16,833 bases of DNA from the NCBI GenBank assembly GCA_038229875.1, contig JBBROA010000093.1:1-16833 (forward strand). The letters run 5' to 3'. The DNA comes from JALYUA01 sp038229875 (GTDB lineage: Bacteria > Acidobacteriota > Thermoanaerobaculia > UBA5066 > Gp7-AA6). Each line of letters begins with the position of its first letter. Position 1 is the first letter of the stretch. A program made the position numbers and the translations under genes. Below the pieces are notes generated by a model. The model was not told the DNA's origin, made no database searches, and was given only the letters and a program-made list of their open reading frames with translations. Below are positions 7,679 through 14,575 of this stretch, in pieces.

Positions 7679-8730
7679 GCGGGGACGAAGAAGAACGTGA
7701 CCGCGCAGATCAGGTAGAGAGCGAGCAGCTGGGCGCCCTCGAGCCAGTCGCTCTCCCCGTCCAAGGAGATGTAGGCAAAGATCGCGGACGAGGCGAGGAG
7801 CGCGACGAGCTCCATCGGCCGGAAGATCAGGTTCAACGGGTGGAGGAAGAGGCTCGCCAGGACCAGGCAGGGCGCCACGAAGACCGCGACCTGGATCGAC
7901 GAGCTCGCGGCGATTGAAAAGGCGAGCTCCATGCGGTTCGCCCGCGCGAATTGGACGGCGCTGTAGTACTCGGCGATGTTGCCGACGATCGGGATGACCA
8001 CCAGGCCGACGAAAAAGGAAGACAGGCCGATCGAGCGGGAGACCGGCTCGACCGCGCCCACGAGGAGCTCGCTCGCCGCCGCGGTGGCGACGACGGCCGC
8101 CGCCAGCACGCCGAAGGAGCGCCCGAGACCCCAGGAATGCGCGTGCCCGGCGGCGGCGGCCGCGAGTTTCGGTGCTGCGCTCCGGCCTGCGCGGGAAAAA
8201 TAGGAGTAGCCGATGTACGCCGCGTAGGTCGCCAGCAGCAGGACCGCGATCGCCACGGAAACCTCTTCCTGCAGAAACGCGCTGCGTTCTGACTGGGCGA
8301 AGACCGCCGGAAGTGCCATCGCCGAGACCGCCAGGATCATCATCGTGGAGGCGCGCCGCACCGCCTCCATGTGAAACCGCTGCGTTCCGTGCTTCAGGCC
8401 ACCGACGAACGCCGCGAGGCCGAGGCCGAGCAGCGCATTCGAGAGGATCGAGCCGACGAGCGACGCCTTGACGAGGTCGGGGAGCCCCTCCTTCAAAGCG
8501 AAGAGGGTGATGATGAGCTCGGCGGCGTTGCCGAACGTCGCGTTGACCAGCCCCCCGAGCCCCTCTCCCAGGTGCGCGGCCACATGCTCAGTCGCGATCT
8601 TGATCAGGAGCGCGAGCGGAATCAGGGCGAGCGCGGCGCCGGCGAAGACCACCAGATCGGGTCCGCCGCTCCGGCGCGCGAACCAGGCCGCGGGAATTCC
8701 GAGAAGCAAGAGGCCGGTCCATCGCGCCAT
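7675..8730 (-). CDS. Ca2+/H+ antiporter (CaCA superfamily, CAX type)
   Basis: This is a 351-residue inner-membrane cation exchanger. The two inverted alpha-repeats typical of CAX exchangers are clear: GNAAELIITLFALKEG (67-82, with Glu71) and GNIAEYYSAVQFARANRM (250-267, with Glu254). The two glutamates are the expected ion-binding residues. Around 11 hydrophobic segments fill the length, with a His-containing acidic-poor loop (GHAHSW, 195-200) between the halves. It would export Ca2+ in exchange for protons. The ATG at 8730 has no Shine-Dalgarno sequence, but TACTAT ends six bases before it. It is first in the unit with the nucleoside hydrolase (4-base overlap), the permease and the amidohydrolase. 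It is divergent from ychF across 110 bases of repeat-rich DNA. Confidence 0.92.
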   Translation of the reverse strand: MARWTGLLLLGIPAAWFARRSGGPDLVVFAGAALALIPLALLIKIATEHVAAHLGEGLGGLVNATFGNAAELIITLFALKEGLPDLVKASLVGSILSNALLGLGLAAFVGGLKHGTQRFHMEAVRRASTMMILAVSAMALPAVFAQSERSAFLQEEVSVAIAVLLLATYAAYIGYSYFSRAGRSAAPKLAAAAAGHAHSWGLGRSFGVLAAAVVATAAASELLVGAVEPVSRSIGLSSFFVGLVVIPIVGNIAEYYSAVQFARANRMELAFSIAASSSIQVAVFVAPCLVLASLFLHPLNLIFRPMELVALLASSAIFAYISLDGESDWLEGAQLLALYLICAVTFFFVPA

Positions 8731-8736
8731 CGGCGG

Positions 8737-8742
8737 ATAGTA
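8737..8742 (-). promoter_or_regulatory. Candidate -10 element of the antiporter unit (leaderless)
   Basis: On the minus strand TACTAT (fits TAnnnT, four of six to TATAAT) is followed by CCGCCG and the ATG at 8730. The six-base spacing places the predicted transcription start at the start codon. No Shine-Dalgarno sequence and no clear -35 hexamer are visible. Confidence 0.4.
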
Positions 8743-8833
8743 GTTGAGCGTCGAGCGTTCGACGTTGAGCGTTCAGACCCGAGGCGCGCTGAGCTCTGAG
8801 CGCTGATAGCTGACAGGCTGAGAGCTGATAGCT
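8743..8833. repeat. Low-complexity intergenic repeat in the antiporter/ychF divergent region
   Basis: Nearly the whole gap is built of related short units. GTTGAGCGT occurs at 8743-8751 and again at 8764-8772 (21-base period, second copy continuing TTCAGA). GCTGATAGCT occurs at 8802-8811 and 8824-8833 (22-base period). Variants such as GCTGAG, CTGAGC and GCTGACAG lie between them. GTTGAGCGTTCAGA (8764-8777) matches GTTGAGGGTTCAGA at 15695-15708 in 13 of 14 bases, so both gaps hold the same repeat family. Such degenerate non-coding repeats occur between genes in some G+C-rich genomes; their function is not known to me. Confidence 0.7.
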
Positions 8834-8834
8834 T
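8829..8834 (+). promoter_or_regulatory. Candidate -10 element of ychF (leaderless)
   Basis: TAGCTT (fits TAnnnT) is followed by six C residues and the ychF ATG at 8841. The run of C excludes a Shine-Dalgarno sequence at the usual distance. The hexamer overlaps the end of the intergenic repeat. The match to TATAAT is only three of six, so support comes mainly from the six-base spacing shared with the divergent gene. Confidence 0.33.
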
Positions 8835-8840
8835 CCCCCC

Positions 8841-9947
8841 ATGCTCCGCGCCGGAATCGTCGGCCTGCCGAATGTCGGCAAATCCACGCTCTTCAACGCC
8901 CTGACGCGCACGCGCAAGGCGGAGGCGGCGAACTATCCCTTCTGCACGATCGAGCCGAACGTGGGCGTCGTGTCCGTGCCCGATGAACGCCTGGAACCGC
9001 TGGCCCGGATCGCGAAGACGACGAAGATCGTGCCCGCCGCGATTGAGTTCGTGGACATCGCGGGCCTCGTCCGAGGCGCGTCGAAGGGGGAGGGCCTCGG
9101 GAACAAGTTCCTGCAGCACATCCGCGAAGTCGACGCGGTCGTGCAGGTCGTGCGCTGCTTCGAGGACCGCGACATCGTCCACGTTTCCGGGGCGCTCGAC
9201 CCGCTCGCCGACATCGAGACCGTCTCGACGGAGCTCGTGCTCGCGGATCTCGAGACCGTCACCCGCGCCCGCGACAAGGCCGAGCGGATCGCGCGCGGCG
9301 GAGACAAGGAGGCGCGTGCCACCGTCGCGGCTGCGGACCGTCTCCTGCCGCATTTGAATTCCGGAAAGCCGGCGATCACTCTGACGTTCGCGAGCGACGA
9401 GGAGAAGGAAGCCGCCGCGCGGTTCTTCCTTCTGACTTCCAAGCCGACGCTGTTCGTGGCGAACGTCTCGGAGGACACGCTCGCGAAGGCCGAGTCCCTG
9501 CCTCACGTCCAGGCTGTGCGGAAATACGCGGAGACGCATCTGGGAGCCGAGGCCGTTGTGATTTCCGCGCAGATCGAAGCGGAGCTCGCCGACCTTCCGC
9601 CGGAGGACGCGCGCGACTACCTGGCGGGCCTCGGGGTCGCCGAGTCCGGAGTCGGCGCGCTCATCCGCGCGGCGTACCACCTCCTGGGTCTTCGGACGTA
9701 TTTCACGGCGGGAGAAAAAGAGGCGCGCGCCTGGACGATCCACGCGGGGGACACGGCGCCCGCCGCGGCCGGCGTCATCCACTCCGATTTCGAGAAGGGA
9801 TTTATCAAGGCCGAGACCGTCTCCTATGACGCTCTGGTCGAGAACGGATCCATGCCCGCGGCGCGCGAGAAGGGGCTCGTCCGTCAGGAAGGCCGCGACT
9901 ACGTCGTGCAGGACGGCGACGTGATGCTCTTCCGGTTCAACGTCTAA
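8841..9947 (+). CDS. ychF: Ribosome-associated P-loop ATPase YchF (EngD)
   Basis: This is a 368-residue Obg-family ATPase, very close to the usual YchF length. Visible motifs are the P-loop GLPNVGKST (8-16), the YPFCTIEPN segment (32-40, including the Cys35 that is redox-sensitive in Escherichia coli YchF), switch II VDIAGLVRGASKGEGLG (71-87) and NVSE (208-211). The last replaces the GTPase NKxD motif and gives YchF its preference for ATP. The C-terminal TGS domain spans about 284-367 and ends GDVMLFRFNV, as in the family. YchF binds ribosomes and influences stress responses and translation. It is the only plus-strand gene here, divergent from the Ca2+/H+ antiporter and convergent with the HupE-like gene. 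It has no Shine-Dalgarno sequence. Confidence 0.97.
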   Translation: MLRAGIVGLPNVGKSTLFNALTRTRKAEAANYPFCTIEPNVGVVSVPDERLEPLARIAKTTKIVPAAIEFVDIAGLVRGASKGEGLGNKFLQHIREVDAVVQVVRCFEDRDIVHVSGALDPLADIETVSTELVLADLETVTRARDKAERIARGGDKEARATVAAADRLLPHLNSGKPAITLTFASDEEKEAAARFFLLTSKPTLFVANVSEDTLAKAESLPHVQAVRKYAETHLGAEAVVISAQIEAELADLPPEDARDYLAGLGVAESGVGALIRAAYHLLGLRTYFTAGEKEARAWTIHAGDTAPAAAGVIHSDFEKGFIKAETVSYDALVENGSMPAAREKGLVRQEGRDYVVQDGDVMLFRFNV

Positions 9948-9953
9948 CCAAAA

Positions 9954-9990
9954 CTCCCTCTCTCGGCGGGAGAGAGCTGGGGTGGGGCGC
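9954..9990. repeat. REP-like palindromic element between convergent genes
   Basis: Between the ychF stop and the HupE-like stop, CTCTCTC (9958-9964) pairs with GAGAGAG (9970-9976) across a GGCGG loop, followed by CTGGGGTGGGG. The composition resembles the dispersed 'CCCTCTCCC-GGGAGAGGG-TGGGGTGAGGG' elements scattered between genes in many G+C-rich bacteria. There is no U tract on either strand, so it is not a standard intrinsic terminator, though the stem could still end transcription from both sides. Confidence 0.5.
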
Positions 9991-10007
9991 GTGGTCCCCT
10001 GCCCCCT

Positions 10008-11126
10008 CTACGCGAGCGCCGCCGCGATTCGCTGCACGGCCCAGAAGAGCGCGACCGCCGCGATCGCGAGAGACAGGGGAATCACGATTCGCCGGCGGTA
10101 CCAGGGCTTGTCGCGGAACGGCAGGCCGATCAGCAGAAACGCCGCGAGGATCACCGTCAACTGCCCGCACTCGACTCCGACGTTGAAGCTCAGAAGCGCG
10201 GGCAGAAACTCCGACCGCGGCAGGCCAAGCTGCGAGAGAACTCCGGCAAAGCCCATCCCGTGAAGCAGGCCGAAAGCGAACACGAGCGCGACGCGCCAGG
10301 GTGAAAGCCTCGGCCGGAAAACGTTTTCGACCGCGACGTAGACGATCGAAATCGCAATGGCCGGCTCGACGAACGACGCCGGCAGCGACACGACGCCGTA
10401 GATCGTCAGCGCCAGAGTGATCGTGTGCGCGACGGTGAAGGCCGTGACCTGCAGGAGGACGGGGCGCAGCCGCACGGAAAGAAGAAAGATCCCGAGCACG
10501 AACAGAATGTGATCGGTGCCCTTCGGAAGGATGTGCGTGTAGCCGAGCTTCAGGTACTGGATGGCGACTTGGGCGCGCGTCGGCGGCACGACGGCGGCGC
10601 GCAGCGTCAGCGGGGAACCGCGCTCGCCCCCTTCGAGCCAGATCCGTTGGGGGACCGGATCGCCCTCCGTTTTCACCGTGAGGAGGTAGGACCCGAGGCG
10701 GGAGGCGCTCTCCCACGCGAACGTCCGCGCGCCTCCCGGGATGGATCCCGCGAGCCGGATCTTCCACTCGGCGTCCGGCTTCTCCGGCGAGACCCACTCG
10801 CGTCGTTCCGGCTCGACGGGACGCCCGTCGAAGAAGGCGTGCGCGTCGCGGGCAATCGTGGCGAGCACGGAGATCGCGGCCGGCGGAAGAGCCGGAGGAA
10901 GCCCCTCGATCCGGGAGGCGGCGGCGGTCGAGGGACCTTCGCCCCTTCCGAACCCGGGCGGAAGGTGCTCTCGGTCGATCGTGATCTCCGCGGCCCACGT
11001 CCCGTTCTTCGAGAAGGAGACGGTCGTGCGGAGCGTGCCGAGCTCGTGGGCGCCAGCCGACACGGCGACCGCGAGCAGAAGCGCCGGCGCGAGAAGCCGC
11101 CGCGTCACCACTTTCTGCCACGACAT
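10008..11126 (-). CDS. HupE/UreJ-family membrane protein with extracytoplasmic N-terminal domain, likely metal transporter
   Basis: This is a 372-residue HupE/UreJ_2-type protein. Residues 1-26 form a signal peptide with likely cleavage SAGA|HELG, which would leave His27 as the mature N-terminus. About 27-185 is an extracytoplasmic beta-rich domain. About 195-372 is the membrane domain, with six or so helices and conserved polar residues: GYTHILPKGTDHILF (His198, Asp205, His206), VAHT (His234), VENVFRP, LLHGMGFAG (His289) and NVGVECGQL (Glu319). The related HupE and UreJ proteins carry Ni2+ or Co2+ and accompany hydrogenase or urease genes, neither of which is seen here. It lies 20 bases after a TonB-dependent receptor, so the two probably form an outer/inner-membrane uptake route. 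The metal is not determinable from sequence. ATG 11126 has only a weak ribosome-binding site, as expected for a coupled downstream gene. Confidence 0.85.
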   Translation of the reverse strand: MSWQKVVTRRLLAPALLLAVAVSAGAHELGTLRTTVSFSKNGTWAAEITIDREHLPPGFGRGEGPSTAAASRIEGLPPALPPAAISVLATIARDAHAFFDGRPVEPERREWVSPEKPDAEWKIRLAGSIPGGARTFAWESASRLGSYLLTVKTEGDPVPQRIWLEGGERGSPLTLRAAVVPPTRAQVAIQYLKLGYTHILPKGTDHILFVLGIFLLSVRLRPVLLQVTAFTVAHTITLALTIYGVVSLPASFVEPAIAISIVYVAVENVFRPRLSPWRVALVFAFGLLHGMGFAGVLSQLGLPRSEFLPALLSFNVGVECGQLTVILAAFLLIGLPFRDKPWYRRRIVIPLSLAIAAVALFWAVQRIAAALA

Positions 11127-11146
11127 CTTCGGAGCCGCCCGAACGA

Positions 11147-13489
11147 TCAGAACCCGTACGACACGAAGACGCGGGCGCTCCTCGGCTCTGCCAGATGGGT
11201 GTGAGTGTCGTTGACGCCCTGCGCGGGCTCTCCCGGAAGCCGCGACGCGTAGAAGTAGTCGATGTCGCTGACCTTGGCGTTCAATACGTTGAAGACGTCG
11301 ATGCCGATCCGAAGGTCGTTCGCGAGCTCATAGCCGACCTGCCCGTTGACGATCGTCGAAGATCGCGACCGGACGCTGTTGTCCTCGATCAGGGGGCGCG
11401 GACCGAAGTACCGGAGTCGCAGGCTTCCGAAAAGGCCGGCGCCCGGATTCAGGGTGGCCCCCGCGGAAACGACGGTCTCTATCGCCCCGGGAACACGATC
11501 GCCTACGGGGTCGAAGTCTCGGAAGCGCGCTCTGGAAAGAGCGAGATCCGCGTCGAACGTCAGTGAGCGCGTCGGGCTGTAGTAGTTGGCCCACTCTATC
11601 CCGGAGCGGCGGCTCGGGCGGCTCGCCTCCGTGGTCCCCGCGTCGCCCGTGAAGACGAGCTCGGAGCCGATCTCGAGGCCCCAGAGCGAGAGCGTGGACT
11701 GGAGGTGCGGCACGAGCACGCTGCGGATCCCGATCTCGGCGCCCTTCGCGCGCACGAGAGGAGTCACGCGGTCGACCGGCTCGCCCGTTCTGGGATCCTG
11801 TGTGATGGTCGACCCGCGCGCGTCGTTGCTGTGAAATCCGTACCCGAAGTTCGCGTAGAACTCCGTGTCGGCCCAGGGCCCCAGGATCAGAGACGCCTTC
11901 GGGCTCGCCAGCGAGGCGGTGTCGTCGCCGGAATTCGCCGGGTTGTCGCTGGCGACGTGAAAACGGTAAACGTCGCCCCGGAGGCCGAGGATCGTGCGGA
12001 CCTTCGGCCCGAGGCGCAGGCTGGTCTGGGCGTACAGAGAACCGCTGCTCTGCGTGACGTGGTCGAGCCGCGTCGTCTCGAGAATCCGGCCGGCCTTCGT
12101 GTGGAAGAGCCCGTCCTCGACGATGTTGTCGTTGCGCAGCTGGATCCCGATCGTGTTCTCCGCTTCCATCCCGAGGAAGGACGCGAGCCACTGGTGATTC
12201 GCCTTCAATCCCGTCACGACGCGGCCGTCGCGCTGCTGAAACTGGTCGCCGTTGACGGGGTCGTCCAGGAAATAGGTGAAGTTCGAGGTGAGCTTCAGCC
12301 GGTAATCGACCGCGTACCCCGTGACGCGGGTCACGGAATCGACGCCTCGCCCCTCCCAGTCCGCGGAAAGGCTGTAGCGATGCGTCTCGCCTCCATCGGT
12401 CGGGTCAATCGCCCCGTAACGGGAGATGTAGCCGGAGGAAATCGCACGGTCGGCGACCTGGTCCGTCGATTTCCATTTGTTCCGGTAACCCATCGCCGTA
12501 ATCGAAAAGGCGCCGTCGTCCCCGGGAACGCTGTAGCGCAGCACCCCGTTGTATTTGCGCATCTCGTCCGGGTTCACCCAGGGCCCGTTGTTTCGCGTGA
12601 CTTCGACGGCGTAGAGGAGCGTTCCGACGCCGACCTTCGGGGACTGAGCGAACAATGCCCGGCCGTAGCCCTCGCTTCCCCCCCCGACCCGTGCGATCCC
12701 GTGCTCGAGGAAGTTCGCGTAGACGACGTTGGCGGATCCCGCCGTGGAGAAATCGCCTTCGTCGGCGCCGTAGGGGCCCTTCTGGAACTGGACACCCGTC
12801 ACGAGCTCGGGGATCAGGAAGTTCAGGTCCGAGTAGCCCTGGCCGTGCGCATGGGAGGGCATGTTCGCCGGAATGCCGGCGACGGAGGTGGCGAAGTCTG
12901 TCCCATGGTCCAGGTTAAAACCGCGCAGGTAGTACTGGTTCGCCTTCCCTTCGCCGCTGTGCTGGCTGATGACGAGGCCCGGGACGGTCTCGAGGACCTC
13001 GGCGGGCCGGAGGATCGGCCGCTCGTCGATCTGCCGCGCCGTGATCGCGCCGTCGGTCGCGGCGTTTGCAACGCCCAGGAGGCTTTCGGTCGGATTCTCG
13101 ACGTCCGCGAGATTGCGAAAAGTTCGCTTTCCGGTCACAACGACGTCGGCGCTGACGGAGAGGTGAAGCGCCACGTCCAGCGGCGTCACGGCCTCGCCGG
13201 CCGAGACCTTCTCCCGCGTCACGGTCGCGAACCCGGGCAAGCGGAAGGAAACCGTGTAACTACCCGCCGGCACGCCATCGATTCGCCAGGCGCCCTGCCG
13301 ATCCGTCGACGTGACGGGAACGGCCGGCCGGCCGGAAACCCGCGCCTCGACGGTGACTCCGGGAAGCGCGGAGCCATTTCCATCCGTCACCGTCCCCCGC
13401 AGGACAAACGCGTTGAGAGCCCCTTCGGCGTAGCCAACCCCGGTCGAGAGAAGGAGCAACATAAGGATCTTGAGGACCGGAAGGCGCAT
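11147..13489 (-). CDS. TonB-dependent outer-membrane receptor with carboxypeptidase-regulatory-like domain
   Basis: This is a 780-residue outer-membrane receptor. Residues 1-21 form a signal peptide. About 28-108 is a CarboxypepD_reg-like beta-sandwich (LRGTVTDGNGSALPGVTV; GVPAGSYTVSFRLPGF). ADVVVTG (114-119) is a probable TonB box. The plug domain is about 146-258 (PAEVLETVPGLVISQHSG; YYLRGFNLDHGTDFA; QFQKGPYGADEGDF). The remainder is a beta-barrel ending in Phe (VFVSYGF), as expected for assembly by the Bam machinery. The plug carries a His-rich patch (DHGTD at 194-198 and SHAHGQGY at 212-219), which suits a metal or metallophore ligand. It would move its substrate into the periplasm with energy from TonB-ExbBD. 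ATG 13489 has AAGG eight bases upstream. The gene lies 38 bases after fbp and 20 bases before the HupE-like gene. Confidence 0.92.
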   Translation of the reverse strand: MRLPVLKILMLLLLSTGVGYAEGALNAFVLRGTVTDGNGSALPGVTVEARVSGRPAVPVTSTDRQGAWRIDGVPAGSYTVSFRLPGFATVTREKVSAGEAVTPLDVALHLSVSADVVVTGKRTFRNLADVENPTESLLGVANAATDGAITARQIDERPILRPAEVLETVPGLVISQHSGEGKANQYYLRGFNLDHGTDFATSVAGIPANMPSHAHGQGYSDLNFLIPELVTGVQFQKGPYGADEGDFSTAGSANVVYANFLEHGIARVGGGSEGYGRALFAQSPKVGVGTLLYAVEVTRNNGPWVNPDEMRKYNGVLRYSVPGDDGAFSITAMGYRNKWKSTDQVADRAISSGYISRYGAIDPTDGGETHRYSLSADWEGRGVDSVTRVTGYAVDYRLKLTSNFTYFLDDPVNGDQFQQRDGRVVTGLKANHQWLASFLGMEAENTIGIQLRNDNIVEDGLFHTKAGRILETTRLDHVTQSSGSLYAQTSLRLGPKVRTILGLRGDVYRFHVASDNPANSGDDTASLASPKASLILGPWADTEFYANFGYGFHSNDARGSTITQDPRTGEPVDRVTPLVRAKGAEIGIRSVLVPHLQSTLSLWGLEIGSELVFTGDAGTTEASRPSRRSGIEWANYYSPTRSLTFDADLALSRARFRDFDPVGDRVPGAIETVVSAGATLNPGAGLFGSLRLRYFGPRPLIEDNSVRSRSSTIVNGQVGYELANDLRIGIDVFNVLNAKVSDIDYFYASRLPGEPAQGVNDTHTHLAEPRSARVFVSYGF

Positions 13490-13503
13490 CTCGATGACCT
13501 TAC

Positions 13504-13519
13504 GCAGGATTCCGCCTGC
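13504..13519 (-). other. Short hairpin between fbp and the TonB receptor gene
   Basis: GCAGG and CCTGC form a five-base-pair stem around a six-base loop in the 38-base gap. There is no U tract, so it is not a convincing terminator. I see no riboswitch or Fur-like site in this gap. Confidence 0.2.
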
Positions 13520-13527
13520 CGGATTGC

Positions 13528-14532
13528 TTACTCCGGCGGACGCCCCTGCGCAAATTGCTCGTAAAGGCCGATCTCCGTGGCGCTTCCGATCGCGAACGGG
13601 ATCCGCGCGTGGAAGGAATCAGGCACCACGTCGAGCACCCGCTCGGTCCCCGTCGTCGCCCGTCCTCCGGCGCGCTCGGCGAGCAGAGCGAGGGGATGAC
13701 ATTCGTAAAGGACCCGCAGCTTCCCGCGGGACTTGCCGCCCGCGGAAACATCGCGCGGATAGAAGTAGATACCGCCCTCGAGCAGGATGCGGTGGAAATC
13801 CGCGACGAGCGACCCCGAGTACCGGGTCGAGTAGGGCCGGTTGGTCTCGGGGTCCTTGTCTTTGAGGTACTCGACGAACGCGCGCGCCTCGGGCGGCCAG
13901 GTCCTCGAGCGTCCCTCGTTGGCGGCGTACCCGGACCCGCGCGCGGGCATCTGCACGCGACGCTCGGTCAGGAGGAATTCCCCGATCGAGGGGTCGAGCG
14001 TGAAGAGGTGGACGCCCTCGAGCGAGGTGTACACGAGCAGAACCGCGGGACCGAAGAGGATGTACCCCGCCGCCACCTGCTGGTCCCCGCGTTGGAGGAG
14101 GCCGCTCTCGCTCTCCCCCTCCCGCATCCGTATCGAGAAGATCGTCCCCAGCGATCCGTTGACGTCGATGTTCGAGGAGCCGTCGAGCGGGTCGAACAAC
14201 ACGGCATAACGCCCGCCCTCCGGGTGCCGCGCGTAGATCCACGGCTCCGAGAGCTCCTCCGACGCGGCGATCGCCACGAGACCGCCGTAGTCGAACGTCT
14301 CGATCAGGATCTCGTTGGCGATGACGTCGAGCTTCTTCTGATCCTCGCCCGAAATGTTCGAAGAGTGCGCCGACCCGTGCGTACGCCGAAGCCCGGCGAG
14401 CGCGAGCTCCCGGCCGATGCGCTTGCCCGCCCTCCCGAATCGCATCAACAGCAGCGACAGCTCCCCCGTCGCTTCGGGGTGCTCCTGCTGCCCTTCCAGG
14501 ATGAAACGCTCGAGATTCATGCCGAGGCTCAT
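13528..14532 (-). CDS. fbp: Fructose-1,6-bisphosphatase, class I
   Basis: This is a 334-residue class I fructose-1,6-bisphosphatase, the length usual for the family. It hydrolyses fructose 1,6-bisphosphate to fructose 6-phosphate in gluconeogenesis, in the cytoplasm. The Mg2+-binding signature FDPLDGSSNID (113-123) is intact and preceded by the conserved SEE (91-93). The family signature GKLRVLYECHPLALLAERAGG (residues 270-290) is present, with His279 where many members have Asn. The substrate-binding segment RYSGSLVADFHRIL (237-250) and the YFYP turn are also visible. ATG 14532 has an AGGAAGAGGAAA Shine-Dalgarno region about nine bases upstream; a second in-frame ATG is four codons in. It lies 43 bases after the GH-A-like gene and 38 bases before the TonB receptor gene, so it is probably part of a larger transcript with functionally unrelated neighbours. 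Confidence 0.96.
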   Translation of the reverse strand: MSLGMNLERFILEGQQEHPEATGELSLLLMRFGRAGKRIGRELALAGLRRTHGSAHSSNISGEDQKKLDVIANEILIETFDYGGLVAIAASEELSEPWIYARHPEGGRYAVLFDPLDGSSNIDVNGSLGTIFSIRMREGESESGLLQRGDQQVAAGYILFGPAVLLVYTSLEGVHLFTLDPSIGEFLLTERRVQMPARGSGYAANEGRSRTWPPEARAFVEYLKDKDPETNRPYSTRYSGSLVADFHRILLEGGIYFYPRDVSAGGKSRGKLRVLYECHPLALLAERAGGRATTGTERVLDVVPDSFHARIPFAIGSATEIGLYEQFAQGRPPE

Positions 14533-14575
14533 GGCGACGTTTCCTCTTCCTTTCGAACGCGCGCGTCCGCGGCGC

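Noticed and set aside
8743..8833. CRISPR-like array
   Set aside because: Units are short, degenerate and without regular unique spacers, and no cas gene is nearby.
13490..13527. Possible cobalamin or other metal riboswitch ahead of the TonB receptor
   Set aside because: The gap is only 38 bases and lacks any conserved riboswitch core; only a five-base-pair hairpin is present.
11705..13564. Long plus-strand frame opposite the TonB receptor
   Set aside because: It mirrors codon bias of the receptor gene and contains no recognisable domain.
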